Assembly (NCBI RefSeq): GCF_021531355.1
Contig: NZ_JADYTS010000009.1
Location: 1 to 64,000, forward strand
Length of the DNA stretch: 64,000 nucleotides
Direction: 5' to 3'
DNA from: Leyella stercorea
Lineage (GTDB): Bacteria; Bacteroidota; Bacteroidia; Bacteroidales; Bacteroidaceae
The position numbers and the translations under genes were made by a program. Positions 33,633 to 43,801 of this stretch are shown one piece after another. The notes under the pieces were generated by a model. It worked only from the letters and a program-made list of their open reading frames with translations. It did not search any database and was not told where the DNA came from. Each line of letters begins with the position of its first letter. Positions within the stretch are counted from its first letter, which is position 1.

Positions 33633-36600
33633 TTACAGCTTATTATACGAAATTGTATATAATATTCCCGAATAATATTGCTTTTTATTATACAATGGAA
33701 GATCCATATCCCAATCGAACCTAAAGTCATCGTCCGTACAGTCAGAGTTGCTTCCACCAAACAAACTCCATCCATGGGCTATACCAGCGTCAGGACGAAT
33801 GCAGAGTTCGACATCTGCTGATTTTATGGAAATACAACGCTCATGCTCTATATAGCCGTGATCCACAATCGTAGGAGTTATACCAGTCAATTCTCTGACA
33901 ACATCCTCCAAGAAACTATTTCTTGCCATATTGTCTCCGTATTCTCTTTCCAAACGAACACCATGACTGCCATAAGAATCTCCATTTGGCTTTTTTACAA
34001 TGATATTCAATGATGCAATATTCACATTCAGTTTTTGCTGAACATCCGCAATGAAATGCGCCAAAAGAATGCAACCCAATGGAGTGACCAAGTAACGGTC
34101 TGAATAGGTCAAGCTGACATTTTTCCCATTCATACCAGAAATTATTCGCTCCCACTTCTCTGATTTGCATTTCATCAACTTTGCACATAAATTGCCAACA
34201 TTGCAATCTTCCAGAATACGAGCATCAAACATGATAGAACCATCATCTGCATTCATTTCAGACAAAACATCGGACGGATTAATAGGAACATATTCCATCA
34301 GAATGTTACTTAAAGAAGAGAACACATCTCCATCTCCCCACTTAGCTGTCAAAGAGGTGTCAACATTTTCGCCAAAATACATTTTCTTCGTTCCATCACT
34401 AAATGTCACGGCAAGTAATGGTTTCAAAGAATCCCTTAATCCAACCTTTACATACTCGAATTTATTTTTGAACAATGCAGCCATCAAAATAGCTTTTGAA
34501 GAAGCTGAACATGATGATATTCGTATGCTCTTATTCCAAACATAAGCCACATCAACCCCAGACAAAGAGAGTTCACCCAATAACTTACTATAAGGGAAAT
34601 CATCAAGTTGCCAATTGTCATAATCATTATCCACAAATACTTTCAATGACTTCACGTTATCATTGCGAGTAAGTTGATAGAATTCTGTCGAAAAATCCGT
34701 TGTTACTGCGGAGGCATCATGAATTTCAGACACAATTGACTTTGGGGCAACTCTTGAATTGCGCTCCATTTCCAACCACTTCAAAGCCTTTTGACGATTT
34801 AAGTAATTGATATACCACTGAGATCTACGGTCAATCAAGCACTTGGTGCAAGAACGCTCACAATCACACTTCGCCAATGCTTCATAAGCTTTTTCCAACA
34901 CCTTGTCTTTATATTCACGGAAAAGTGGAGAATAGCCAGCTCCACCGAGAGCTGTATCATAAATGAAGATAGAGTGACTGGCCTCATTATAACCAAAGTC
35001 TATCTCACCATCATTAACTCCCAGCAATTCTGTAAGTTTTCTACTCAATATGACACCCAATGAATATAGCGTTTCACTATCTCTTACCAAGACATTAGCA
35101 GCATCATAGAATTTAACTTCTACGAAATCTGTTTGATAACGTCCAACAAGCAGAACGTGTCTTCTAATATTTCTACCATTTGCTTCACCTCCTGGACATG
35201 GAAGGCCAGTAGATAAATGCTTATGACCAGCAAGAACATTTTCTGAGTAATCTGGACTTTGCTCATACTCCATTCTTCCGCAATAAGGACAAAAAGCAAA
35301 ACCATAGGTGCTTTTTCCTCTATTAAAAAACAATATTTCGGACTCGTTTGTAGAGCAACGCACAACCATTTTTGCAGCAGAAGTTTTTTCTTGCCACGGA
35401 TCCATCTTCAACAGTACAGGCTGAACAAAACTCATCTCTCCCTGTGCATTCATTTTTCGAGTTGGCTTTGAACCAAATGCTACGCTGAAAGCTACAGGCT
35501 CAACCACTTCCGTAAAACGTTGCTCAGTCGAAATGCTCATGTCCTTAATTCCATGCATTGAGTTTTCCTTGCCGCATTTAGGACAATCGTTCAGGACATT
35601 ACCCTGTCGTATAACGGTATAACCACAATGCGTACAATTTTGCAGCACGTATCTTGTTGTATTATCATCATACTTCGTCTTCATCAAAATTCCAGCAGGT
35701 TGATATATCCATTCATTCTTTACGACTTGCTTACCAGGAGCATAGGCAGAAATGGCTTGACTTAAATGCATAGTCGGAGAGTTCTCTTCATTATTTTTGC
35801 CCAACACGCATTGCACTAAACCTGTAGGAATGCCAGCACTTGGCAAGAACGAATGTTCTGCCATATAGGTCAGAAGAGAAGTTGAAAGGAAATTGTCTTT
35901 TTGATACTGTACAGATCTTAATGCTGCACTATTTCCGTCCTCTTCTTCCAACAATTTTATCGTTTTATCCAAACTATCTATACGTGCTTGGTACAATCCT
36001 CGAACTGCCGTAATATCTTTTTTAGTTGTGAAAACAGCATCACTCAATGGAATGTTGTCCAAGGCTGTTCCCCTTACTAAGGCCTTATATGACGCATCAA
36101 GGTCTGTTCTATTACAGCCAATAATGCTATCAATATGATTCAGGAACTTGTCGAAATAGCACAATCCGTCATTTGCGACAAAGAAATCCTCCAATTTGGC
36201 TGTAACTCGTATTCCACCCTGTATAGATACGAAATCTGCAAACACCATAGCATTTACATGACGTTGAATCAACTGACGACTTTCCAACTTTAACAAAGGA
36301 GTTTCCGTCAAATGCGTAATTGGGTAATCAGGATGCTTCCATGTGTTTGCGCCAATCGGGTTAGGGGCGCAAAAAGTCAGAGCCAAAGCTTTTGACTCAC
36401 TTCTACGACCTGCACGACCTGCACGTTGCAGATAATTAGCGGATTTTGGTGGCACGTTGTTCATGACCACCTCACTGATACCACCAATATCCACACCCAT
36501 TTCCATAGTTGTAGAGCATGACAACACATTTAGATGTCCCTCATTGAACTCCTTTTCATATTTATCCAAATCTTCACGAGATTGCTGGGCAGAATGCTCC

Positions 36601-39600
36601 GCAGAAATAAAGATTGGTTTCTGGGCATAAACCCTCTCGTGCAACCCTGTATAAACACCATACTCTTTCTGGGAAGATAAATTTTCGTCAATCCATGCAG
36701 CAATTTTCTTGTCATCCAACTCTGTCGACTTGAAAGGGAAATATGGGTATTTAAAGGTCGCTGCCACCTTGAATCTATCAAAGTTTTCCTTTCCTATATA
36801 TCCATTAATACGTGGACTATATCCTTTGAAAGTTACATCCACAACGACATTGTCAACAGGACAAAGGTAACCCTTTTCCATCAATTGCAATTTTACCTTT
36901 TTCCCTATCAAATCCAACATATATCCTCTGTCCTCGGTATTTACAGGGTCAAGTATGTTTGATGTCAGAAATCCCCAAGCTTTATCCAAGAGGTTGTTGA
37001 TAATGGCAACCTTACCATCATCAATCTGCTCTGCGTCATTGTAACCTAAAACAGCACAAAGAAGAAGCACCAATCTATTTTGGTCATCTTGTACCGTTCC
37101 ATCCAGTCTCTGTCTCACTACAGGCCATTTACTCACTGGCTTCCCATTTACACGCTTATCAGAATCCTTTGGGTAGATTTCCGACATATAGATATTCTGA
37201 GTCAAATAAGGCTTGACATCTCCTGCCATCATATAATGTCTGCCACCACGAATAACATAGTCAATACAGATTTTCAAAAAGTCTTGCCAATCTTCATCTT
37301 TACAGCCCTTTGCCAAAAGAGCTTCCGGACACTTTGCCTTTTTCAAGTCAGGATATACCAATCGTACAAATCCCATAGTCTCCATAGAATTTGCTCGTTT
37401 CGGAATCCAACCGAATTGATCTATCAACAACGCCCTGAGATAAACCGTCGTGTTCTCTGCCCCTTTGCCTCCACGTGCCTCATTGATATGTTTATAAAGC
37501 TTTCTGAAATCAGTATTATTTTCCAATGCTGTACTAATCTCATCAAACGACACTTCTGGTGGAGCAGGAACAACTTGCTTTCCACTTTTTTTAGCTTCAA
37601 GACGTTTCAGTTCTGTAAGAAGGAAAGGAGGCAAAGCTTCCTTTGGCTGTGTACTCAAATATTGATATGTCTGCTTTTCTTCATCCGTTAAACCAGAAGG
37701 TTCAATTCTTTCAAGTCTCATATCAGCCATTTTATGAAAAATGCTGGCACGAATCCAAGCACGTTCCACATCTTGATTTAATCCCATAGCTGTGCGAGCA
37801 GAACCTTGTCTGTTATCGGTAAAAGTTATATACTTTTTGCCTTTGTACAGAATTTCAGAATCAGTACTCTTTACCTCTTCCGCATTATCCAAGATAGTTG
37901 TGGCCAAGGCACGCCCCATCTGGGTCGCACTTGCTCGTAAATAATTAACGTGACCTAAAGAATTGCCACAATAAGGGCATAAGTCCTTGTTGTTTTCCGA
38001 ATGACGCAAAGACTCAAATACAGTTGCCTTATCTGCATCATCTGGAGCAATTTCTATCTTGTTTTTCTCATGATTAAAGACATGCTTTTCCACATGAGTA
38101 TGATGACGCAAACAAAGCTTAGAAGGTTTTGCGAAATAGAAAGGCGTATATCCTGCAGCTTCTTGTCTTACCCTACCGTCATCAACACTAAGATCTTCGC
38201 TTGTTATAAGATCCTCATCCGTATCAAAGAACACACCATTATCCAAATCCACTGTATTTACATGCATTCGGAATCCTTCCGATGTGCTGTTTTCTCCTAC
38301 GACAATCAAACCACCACATGAAGGACAGGTTGCGACCTCCAACATTTTGGATTTACAAACAGGACAATTAGTGTTCTGATAGGTAGTTAAGCTGCCTATC
38401 CCCAATCTAATCTTCTTATGTCGGCTGCACTCTGGATTCACACAAGCATACACGCCATTAATTGAACGTATAAAATAGTGGATTCTAGAAGGTAACAATG
38501 CCGCCTTTCCACCATCAGCTTTATTCAATCCATCGACTTTGTCGCTCAAAGCATTTATTACTTCAAGTGATTTTACAGTGTCTTTACTTATAACACTATC
38601 CAATTGCTTTGCAATCTGCTTGGTAGAAAGCACAGGATTGGCATTCAGCTTTTTGCGAAGTCTCTCAATATCTGCAAGAGAAATCTTTGTCCCATATTTA
38701 GCATTTATGCTTTCTATTGCCACTGTTGCTTTGGCTGCATCCATTTCTGGAACGATTCGTTTTCCACCAATCACCACGATACTATCAGCAGGCTTACCTG
38801 TTAATTGTGAGACAAACGTCTTCAATTTTTGTTCAGCAGCAGGATTGTCCTCATCACCTATTGTTGCAGATGTTACGGCAAAGTTAACCTGATCAATAGT
38901 TACCCCAAAAGCATCAAGAACACGGCGCAACTGCAACGACAATTCCGCAGCAGAAGACCCCGTATAGGTATGGGCTTCATCAAGCAAGATCCATTTCAGT
39001 TTGCCTTGTGACTTTTCCAAAATGGCTTTATCCTCAGCACGTACCAACATGTAGTTTAGCATCGTCGGATTCGTAAACAACACCTGTGGAGGGGTCTCAC
39101 GAATTTGTGGACGAGTTACCAATTGAGGGAAGAACTTAGAAGTAAAACTCTCTGTTCTTTTGCTCTTTTCAGTGTCACCATTATAAATGGCATAAGTGAC
39201 TTTGTTGGGAAGTGCATTACACCAGGCATGAATACGCTTTTGTTGGCTTTTCATCAAGGCATTGAGAGGATAGAGAAAGATAGCCTGAACACAATTCTTC
39301 TCTTTTCTGTTTGCTATATCTTGAAGAACAGGTATCATAAAACACTCCGTCTTTCCTGAACCAGTACCAGAGGTAACGACAATCGTTTTACCCTCACCAG
39401 ACAACATTGTTTTCCAACTCTTTGTCTGATGCTTATAAGGGCAACGACTCATAGGAAATCTCATTTCCTCATCAACCTTGTCACTCCCCAAAGCCTCCAC
39501 GAAAGAAGGGGATAGTATATGCAATTTTGTTGCATGCTCACCAAATGTTTCCTTGCTATTTTCCCAAGGAAATATAGATTGAAACACAGGTTCCGCCATC

Positions 39601-39728
39601 AAAGGTTCTTCCTTTGATAAAATATGGCGCATATATGCCACTTCCTTGGCTTTACCTCTGAGCCAGAGAGACACCAAGGAGTCTATAAGCACCTTTTCTG
39701 CGGATGTATAGAAATCTGCGTAGTTCAT
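33633..39728 (-). CDS. druE: DruE-like DEAD/DEAH helicase with DUF1998 domain (Druantia)
   Basis: This 2031-residue superfamily 2 helicase has Walker A GTGSGKTE at about 121-128, DEAH at about 250, VTSATIG near 287 and QRAGRAGRR near 1100. Zinc-ribbon cysteine clusters lie near 425-475, 1365-1390 and 1480. The DUF1998/MrfA-like four-cysteine signature near 1620 reads CDCERSCTKCLIDRRSQW. The length, the DUF1998 domain and an upstream DruH-like gene match DruE of the Druantia anti-phage system, type III (DruH plus DruE). The start ATG follows the stop of the druH reading frame by 3 bases. The gene appears intact along its whole length. DISARM DrmA is the main alternative, but no DrmB, DrmC or methylase genes are present. 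Confidence 0.8.
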   Translation of the reverse strand: MNYADFYTSAEKVLIDSLVSLWLRGKAKEVAYMRHILSKEEPLMAEPVFQSIFPWENSKETFGEHATKLHILSPSFVEALGSDKVDEEMRFPMSRCPYKHQTKSWKTMLSGEGKTIVVTSGTGSGKTECFMIPVLQDIANRKEKNCVQAIFLYPLNALMKSQQKRIHAWCNALPNKVTYAIYNGDTEKSKRTESFTSKFFPQLVTRPQIRETPPQVLFTNPTMLNYMLVRAEDKAILEKSQGKLKWILLDEAHTYTGSSAAELSLQLRRVLDAFGVTIDQVNFAVTSATIGDEDNPAAEQKLKTFVSQLTGKPADSIVVIGGKRIVPEMDAAKATVAIESINAKYGTKISLADIERLRKKLNANPVLSTKQIAKQLDSVISKDTVKSLEVINALSDKVDGLNKADGGKAALLPSRIHYFIRSINGVYACVNPECSRHKKIRLGIGSLTTYQNTNCPVCKSKMLEVATCPSCGGLIVVGENSTSEGFRMHVNTVDLDNGVFFDTDEDLITSEDLSVDDGRVRQEAAGYTPFYFAKPSKLCLRHHTHVEKHVFNHEKNKIEIAPDDADKATVFESLRHSENNKDLCPYCGNSLGHVNYLRASATQMGRALATTILDNAEEVKSTDSEILYKGKKYITFTDNRQGSARTAMGLNQDVERAWIRASIFHKMADMRLERIEPSGLTDEEKQTYQYLSTQPKEALPPFLLTELKRLEAKKSGKQVVPAPPEVSFDEISTALENNTDFRKLYKHINEARGGKGAENTTVYLRALLIDQFGWIPKRANSMETMGFVRLVYPDLKKAKCPEALLAKGCKDEDWQDFLKICIDYVIRGGRHYMMAGDVKPYLTQNIYMSEIYPKDSDKRVNGKPVSKWPVVRQRLDGTVQDDQNRLVLLLCAVLGYNDAEQIDDGKVAIINNLLDKAWGFLTSNILDPVNTEDRGYMLDLIGKKVKLQLMEKGYLCPVDNVVVDVTFKGYSPRINGYIGKENFDRFKVAATFKYPYFPFKSTELDDKKIAAWIDENLSSQKEYGVYTGLHERVYAQKPIFISAEHSAQQSREDLDKYEKEFNEGHLNVLSCSTTMEMGVDIGGISEVVMNNVPPKSANYLQRAGRAGRRSESKALALTFCAPNPIGANTWKHPDYPITHLTETPLLKLESRQLIQRHVNAMVFADFVSIQGGIRVTAKLEDFFVANDGLCYFDKFLNHIDSIIGCNRTDLDASYKALVRGTALDNIPLSDAVFTTKKDITAVRGLYQARIDSLDKTIKLLEEEDGNSAALRSVQYQKDNFLSTSLLTYMAEHSFLPSAGIPTGLVQCVLGKNNEENSPTMHLSQAISAYAPGKQVVKNEWIYQPAGILMKTKYDDNTTRYVLQNCTHCGYTVIRQGNVLNDCPKCGKENSMHGIKDMSISTEQRFTEVVEPVAFSVAFGSKPTRKMNAQGEMSFVQPVLLKMDPWQEKTSAAKMVVRCSTNESEILFFNRGKSTYGFAFCPYCGRMEYEQSPDYSENVLAGHKHLSTGLPCPGGEANGRNIRRHVLLVGRYQTDFVEVKFYDAANVLVRDSETLYSLGVILSRKLTELLGVNDGEIDFGYNEASHSIFIYDTALGGAGYSPLFREYKDKVLEKAYEALAKCDCERSCTKCLIDRRSQWYINYLNRQKALKWLEMERNSRVAPKSIVSEIHDASAVTTDFSTEFYQLTRNDNVKSLKVFVDNDYDNWQLDDFPYSKLLGELSLSGVDVAYVWNKSIRISSCSASSKAILMAALFKNKFEYVKVGLRDSLKPLLAVTFSDGTKKMYFGENVDTSLTAKWGDGDVFSSLSNILMEYVPINPSDVLSEMNADDGSIMFDARILEDCNVGNLCAKLMKCKSEKWERIISGMNGKNVSLTYSDRYLVTPLGCILLAHFIADVQQKLNVNIASLNIIVKKPNGDSYGSHGVRLEREYGDNMARNSFLEDVVRELTGITPTIVDHGYIEHERCISIKSADVELCIRPDAGIAHGWSLFGGSNSDCTDDDFRFDWDMDLPLYNKKQYYSGILYTISYNKL

Positions 39729-39731
39729 ATC

Positions 39732-42026
39732 TTATCTATCTAATGTCTTAATATATTTAACCGTTTTGAAGAAAATGTCGCTGTATGTCTCTTTGAAATA
39801 CTTTCTGTAGAAATTGACAATACGAGCAAACTCCCTGTTTTCCCAAGCGAACAAGTCTATACAATTTTCTTGAAGGCATGTATTTTCGGCAGCGCACATA
39901 GCAGCCTCTAACATAACCCTGTACGAAGGCAATAACCTTTGTCCTTCATTGTAATAAGCATTGCTCAACGAGAATTTGGCAATCGGCAAGTCTTTATTCG
40001 TATCTGACAAACCATGTATTTTTGCACAATAAGCATTAATGTCTGCTATATTAAATGCCCTTCCTGCATCAACATTACCAGAAACAAGGAAAGCTGCAAA
40101 AGTTTGTGCTATATCCGTTGACATTGTAGAATTAAACAATTCTTGCAACAGCTCCACCAAAGACTGCATTTTCCTAAACATCATAGGCTGCAATACTTCG
40201 GGAACACTTGCCATAAATTCCTCAATACATTCCTCCCAAATCTTGGCAGGAATCCAATGAATTGCAACAACCATCTCTTGCTCAAACCTATCAATATCTT
40301 GTGACAAGACATCCTTGTACTCGTTAAGCCACATGGCAATGACAAACTTTGCCAACAATCTGGAGTTGCGTCCTATTGGCTTTAATCCATTATACGTTGG
40401 GAAAGGCAAATTATATCGGCTACAAATGTCAAACGCCTTACATACATCTTTCCAATGTTTGCCCATCATGACATCCTCATTTTTCAAAGCCTCATACCAA
40501 TCTTTTGTATTGCTAGAAGAACGTACAGTTCTTTCTTGTTTATCAAAATCATAAGCCTCCCTATTGTAATATTTTGGAATTATCCTACGCTTTGCCTCTG
40601 GACCCGAAAACACAACGACCTCTTGTTGATTAAAGTCATCTGGGAATGTGAACAGATTCTCAGAATTATCTAATCGCTCCAATTTTACAACAAAGAAGTC
40701 TTCTGATGAAAGTTCATCTCCAACAGGAAACGCATAAACTTCGCCATCATAGAGAAAATCATCAGTATCTTCTTCAGTACTGTCGATGACCCTTATCTTT
40801 CCGTCTTCAATGGTTGACTCCAATACGAATTTTCTAATGAATATCTCTGTACCATAAATATTCATGGCTACGGAACTGGAACGGTCAAAACTATTAGCGC
40901 CATACAGATTAAACATGCGAACAATAAGGTCATTATAGTCAGCGAGAGATACCAACCCATCTATCACCTTACTGCGCAAATGTTTCAATAAGCTATAATC
41001 TTCAAACTTATCAGAAACGTATGACACATCTATATTGCGTTTTTTACCATAACAACCATGGCTTACAACACAAAAGTTTGTCAAGTTAGCCAATGAAACA
41101 ATCTTTCCATTTGGTACGATATTTCCTTTTATATCCGTAACGGTCACTCCATCAAAAGGAATGGCTATGGACAAACGCAAAGTTGGATTCCCAGCACAGT
41201 AAAGGCTGAAATCACATACAGATGGTGTAAACTTACTGTCCTTACTTCGCTTAACCATCCATTTGTTGGTTCCCAATTCCGTAATATCAACTCCCTCTTG
41301 CATATTAATCTTAGGAAGCATATCTGCACCACACGAGCAAATGATGTTCGTCGAGAAGACACTTTCATTATCAGAAGTAAACTTCAATTTTCCTATTGAA
41401 TAGAAAGTTTCCGTAACAGTATGCCCATCGGGCAACTCCACACGAATATCAACCAATCCACAAGGAAAGACGCAGTAAGACTTCAAGCTACGCCATTTGA
41501 TGTAATTATCATTTCTGAATCTATATTTTACAGCGCAGTTCTGAACACGATGTTTCTCTTGGTCATACACACGAACATATGGTATCGTTGATAACAATTT
41601 ATAGTTTGACTTTTCAACCCAAGAGATATAGTTATTAGAGAATTCTACAGCATATGGTGTGAAGTCATTAGTCAACTTAACCTCTTCAGCTGTTTCAGAA
41701 TTTTGTAAATCCAGTTCATCCGTAAATGCGTTATAATAGAGTTCTTTGTCACAAATGGTAATTGGCAAGGATTCTCCATTTTTCCACTCGTGAGAAAATA
41801 TTGCCATATTATTCTCGACATTGGCAGTTTTTGACATACTATAAAGATGGTCATCCAACATCTGGAACACCTGTGGGTATTCAAAGTTTGGTGGATAACA
41901 ACCTGCTATCGTCAAGAACAATCGATCATCGTTATCACATCTTACCTTTACCTCTACCACTGGTTCACCAGTCCACAAAATATCGCTATGCATACCTACA
42001 TTGATACGTGTATATATTGCAGACAA
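39732..42026 (-). CDS. druH: DruH-like protein, C-terminal part (after in-frame stop)
   Basis: This 764-codon frame continues exactly in phase with the 304-codon frame upstream; only TAA at 42036-42038 separates them. Its first possible start is TTG at 42024-42026, three codons past that stop, and no ATG sits at the head of the frame. Together the two parts would give about 1072 residues, which agrees with my recollection of DruH/STY4851-family proteins (around 1,050-1,100). No enzyme motif is visible; several beta-rich segments (PCGLVDIRVELPDGHTV, YSIGKLKF) precede a helical C-terminus (IDLFAWENREFARIVNFYRKYF). It may be translated by reinitiation or readthrough, or it may be dead sequence. 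Confidence 0.6.
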   Translation of the reverse strand: MSAIYTRINVGMHSDILWTGEPVVEVKVRCDNDDRLFLTIAGCYPPNFEYPQVFQMLDDHLYSMSKTANVENNMAIFSHEWKNGESLPITICDKELYYNAFTDELDLQNSETAEEVKLTNDFTPYAVEFSNNYISWVEKSNYKLLSTIPYVRVYDQEKHRVQNCAVKYRFRNDNYIKWRSLKSYCVFPCGLVDIRVELPDGHTVTETFYSIGKLKFTSDNESVFSTNIICSCGADMLPKINMQEGVDITELGTNKWMVKRSKDSKFTPSVCDFSLYCAGNPTLRLSIAIPFDGVTVTDIKGNIVPNGKIVSLANLTNFCVVSHGCYGKKRNIDVSYVSDKFEDYSLLKHLRSKVIDGLVSLADYNDLIVRMFNLYGANSFDRSSSVAMNIYGTEIFIRKFVLESTIEDGKIRVIDSTEEDTDDFLYDGEVYAFPVGDELSSEDFFVVKLERLDNSENLFTFPDDFNQQEVVVFSGPEAKRRIIPKYYNREAYDFDKQERTVRSSSNTKDWYEALKNEDVMMGKHWKDVCKAFDICSRYNLPFPTYNGLKPIGRNSRLLAKFVIAMWLNEYKDVLSQDIDRFEQEMVVAIHWIPAKIWEECIEEFMASVPEVLQPMMFRKMQSLVELLQELFNSTMSTDIAQTFAAFLVSGNVDAGRAFNIADINAYCAKIHGLSDTNKDLPIAKFSLSNAYYNEGQRLLPSYRVMLEAAMCAAENTCLQENCIDLFAWENREFARIVNFYRKYFKETYSDIFFKTVKYIKTLDR

Positions 42027-42035
42027 GACATTGCC

Positions 42036-42950
42036 TTACTCATCTCTAACATTGTCTTTCCTCACATATTTACCCACAAGCGTTCCTGCAACAAACACAT
42101 CAAAGGAATAGCATGTCATTATGTTTAAACCAGGAATGGAATCTGACGAAATATCCTTGACAACATCCATGTTTACATAAAGATACCCTTTCCCATTCTC
42201 CATAGTTCTTAGTTTCCAATGCAAGGAAAGTGGACGTGTTTTGCGCTGTGCTTTCGCACGACTATATGCAGTTTCCAATGACTTGGTCAATTCTGCAAGC
42301 GATGCATCTGTATCATCATAAGGAAGAATGTCTTTTTCTCCCACAATGACGGCGTGGGCTATCTGCATGGAAACATCATAGATGTTCTCATTCTTAAAAG
42401 CCTTACCCAAATAAGAAATGCAATTAAACTGTTGTATTATAGAGCTATCTACTTCGTTCCAATCAATATTTATTAATGACAGTTCACTCACCAATTCTTT
42501 TAAGAACCGAGAGTAATTGCCCATATTACCACTGTTTGTAATATAGTTTATTGGTAGTCCACCTTGATTTAGTAGTGTACGAAAATATAAAGTTCCTTTT
42601 AGTGAATGTAAAAACGTATAACCATGTTTTTGTAGTGCTTCTCTCGCAGCTTTATACAGCTCGTTGGCATAACTGCTATGAATTCCAATACCCATAGCAA
42701 CATCTTCTTTGGAAGGAATATTGCCCTTATAGTCTCTTCGCCACCACTCCGCATAGCACAAAGCCGCTTCCTCACCATATTTGGCGAGGTCACTTGTATG
42801 AATTCTCAACGTCTGTTTCAAAGCCTCATACTCTTCTTCTGATAGCTTGAACTTCCACAAAGGCATATTCTTTTGAAGTCCTTGCATTCCACGAGTTCTT
42901 AAAATGTCCAAATATGAAGTATGGACATACTCTACATTCTCATCTGTCAT
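42036..42950 (-). CDS. druH: DruH-like protein, N-terminal part
   Basis: This 304-residue frame begins at ATG 42950, which overlaps the stop of the preceding Bro-N remnant (TAATG). It has the pattern I recall at the start of STY4851/ECs_5259-type DruH proteins: MPLWKFKLSEEEYEALKQTL, then LCYAEWWRRDYKG near 63-75 and GGLPINYI near 130. It ends at TAA 42036, after which the same frame continues for 767 sense codons. A single nonsense change in a full-length druH is the simplest reading; a sequencing error or real two-part expression cannot be excluded. DruH has no assigned biochemical activity. Confidence 0.6.
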   Translation of the reverse strand: MTDENVEYVHTSYLDILRTRGMQGLQKNMPLWKFKLSEEEYEALKQTLRIHTSDLAKYGEEAALCYAEWWRRDYKGNIPSKEDVAMGIGIHSSYANELYKAAREALQKHGYTFLHSLKGTLYFRTLLNQGGLPINYITNSGNMGNYSRFLKELVSELSLINIDWNEVDSSIIQQFNCISYLGKAFKNENIYDVSMQIAHAVIVGEKDILPYDDTDASLAELTKSLETAYSRAKAQRKTRPLSLHWKLRTMENGKGYLYVNMDVVKDISSDSIPGLNIMTCYSFDVFVAGTLVGKYVRKDNVRDE

Positions 42951-43285
42951 TACAAACGCATATAATTTAGAAATTGAGTAGCATATAGTTTTTTATAGAA
43001 TATTTGACATACAAAGTCAATAAAAATAAGGAATTCAGCAACGTCAGTCATGCGCAATTTGCCGTCTGAGGCACGAAGCTTCAACCCGTGACAATTTGTC
43101 ACGGTTTCATTACCTTCTTTTTTGAGTCTCTGCTTCAGCTTTCTCCAATAAGCATTGGCATCTTTGCTGTCAGTCAGCACACCGCACACATCCACAATGG
43201 AGAAATACCATTTTTCCTCCTTGTCGTCCCATACGGTACGCACCTTCTTTTCTTCAAACAGTTGAAGAGATTCCTTCTTCGTCAT
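42950..43285 (-). pseudogene. Truncated Bro-N domain protein gene
   Basis: Starting at ATG 43285 (MTKKESLQLFEEKKVRTVWDD), this frame encodes the N-terminal Bro-N/antirepressor-like domain: WYFSIVDVCGVLTDSKDANAYW, then the GKLRMTDVA motif. It then changes into an unrelated tail. A second relic at 46072-46730 continues after the same TDVA with DTEQLFRIIQSIPSPKAEPFK, showing what was lost. Bro-N proteins bind DNA and are common in phages and mobile elements. The frame overlaps druH at TAATG, so its translation could feed DruH synthesis despite the truncation. Confidence 0.7.
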
Positions 43286-43316
43286 ATTCTTTTTTCCTAT
43301 TTCATTATCTTGATTG

Positions 43317-43529
43317 TCAATCAATATTATCTTCTCTAAGAAGATCTGTCACCTCTACTTCAAGCAATTTTGAAATTTTCATCAGACTGCCCAAGTCAGG
43401 CTGACAGGTGTTTGTGCACCATTTTGATATGGTGGTCTTGTCCTTTCCCAGTTGTTCGCCAAGCCATTTGTTAGTCTTCTTCTTTTCTGCAAGGACCACT
43501 TTTAGCCTGTTCAATTCTCTATTTGCCAT
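43317..43529 (-). CDS. XRE-family helix-turn-helix regulator
   Basis: This 70-residue repressor-like protein has a Cro/CI-type domain: KKTNKWLGEQLGKDKTTISKWCTNTCQPDLGSLMKISKLLEVEVTDLL. The start was placed at MANREL (43529), because the promoter element TACCTTTG at 43552-43559 lies inside the longer frame. It is the first gene of the minus-strand Bro-N-druH-druE operon and close to the element's right end. It probably controls expression of the defence genes, as small XRE proteins do in many defence loci (inference). Confidence 0.85.
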   Translation of the reverse strand: MANRELNRLKVVLAEKKKTNKWLGEQLGKDKTTISKWCTNTCQPDLGSLMKISKLLEVEVTDLLREDNID

Positions 43530-43551
43530 ATTCATATATATGTTTTGCTTA

Positions 43552-43559
43552 CAAAGGTA
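43552..43559 (-). promoter_or_regulatory. -7 element of the XRE-Druantia operon
   Basis: On the minus strand it reads TACCTTTG followed by TAAGC, 22 bases before the ATG at 43529. No other promoter-like sequence was seen before druH or druE, so the whole operon may depend on it. Confidence 0.6.
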
Positions 43560-43749
43560 GCTATAAAACACAACAATCGAGCAGAAAGCATCTAATATTT
43601 TATGTTTATCTACCAATTTGGTGAGAAAAGTTCACTTTTAAAAAGAATACTCCTCCGTTTGTGATAACACATAAATCTGAACAAAGCTCACTCACTCCTC
43701 TCTTGATTTTCCTATTTTTCCCTACTTTTACCTATCATCATAAGCATCC

Positions 43750-43764
43750 ATATTTGTACCATAT
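43750..43764 (+). repeat. 15-bp subterminal direct repeat, right copy
   Basis: Identical to 24458-24472. It lies 38 bases before the candidate attR core at 43802, inside the element. Confidence 0.6.
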
Positions 43765-43801
43765 AAATATAACACGTTGATATTCAGTGGTGATAATCTT
43801 T

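Noticed and set aside
37080-37691. 203-codon plus-strand frame inside druE
   Set aside because: Antisense shadow of an intact 2031-codon helicase gene.
33633-42950. Assignment to DISARM
   Set aside because: The DUF1998 helicase is shared with DISARM, but there is no DrmB, DrmC or DNA methylase; the two-component layout and sizes fit Druantia type III better.
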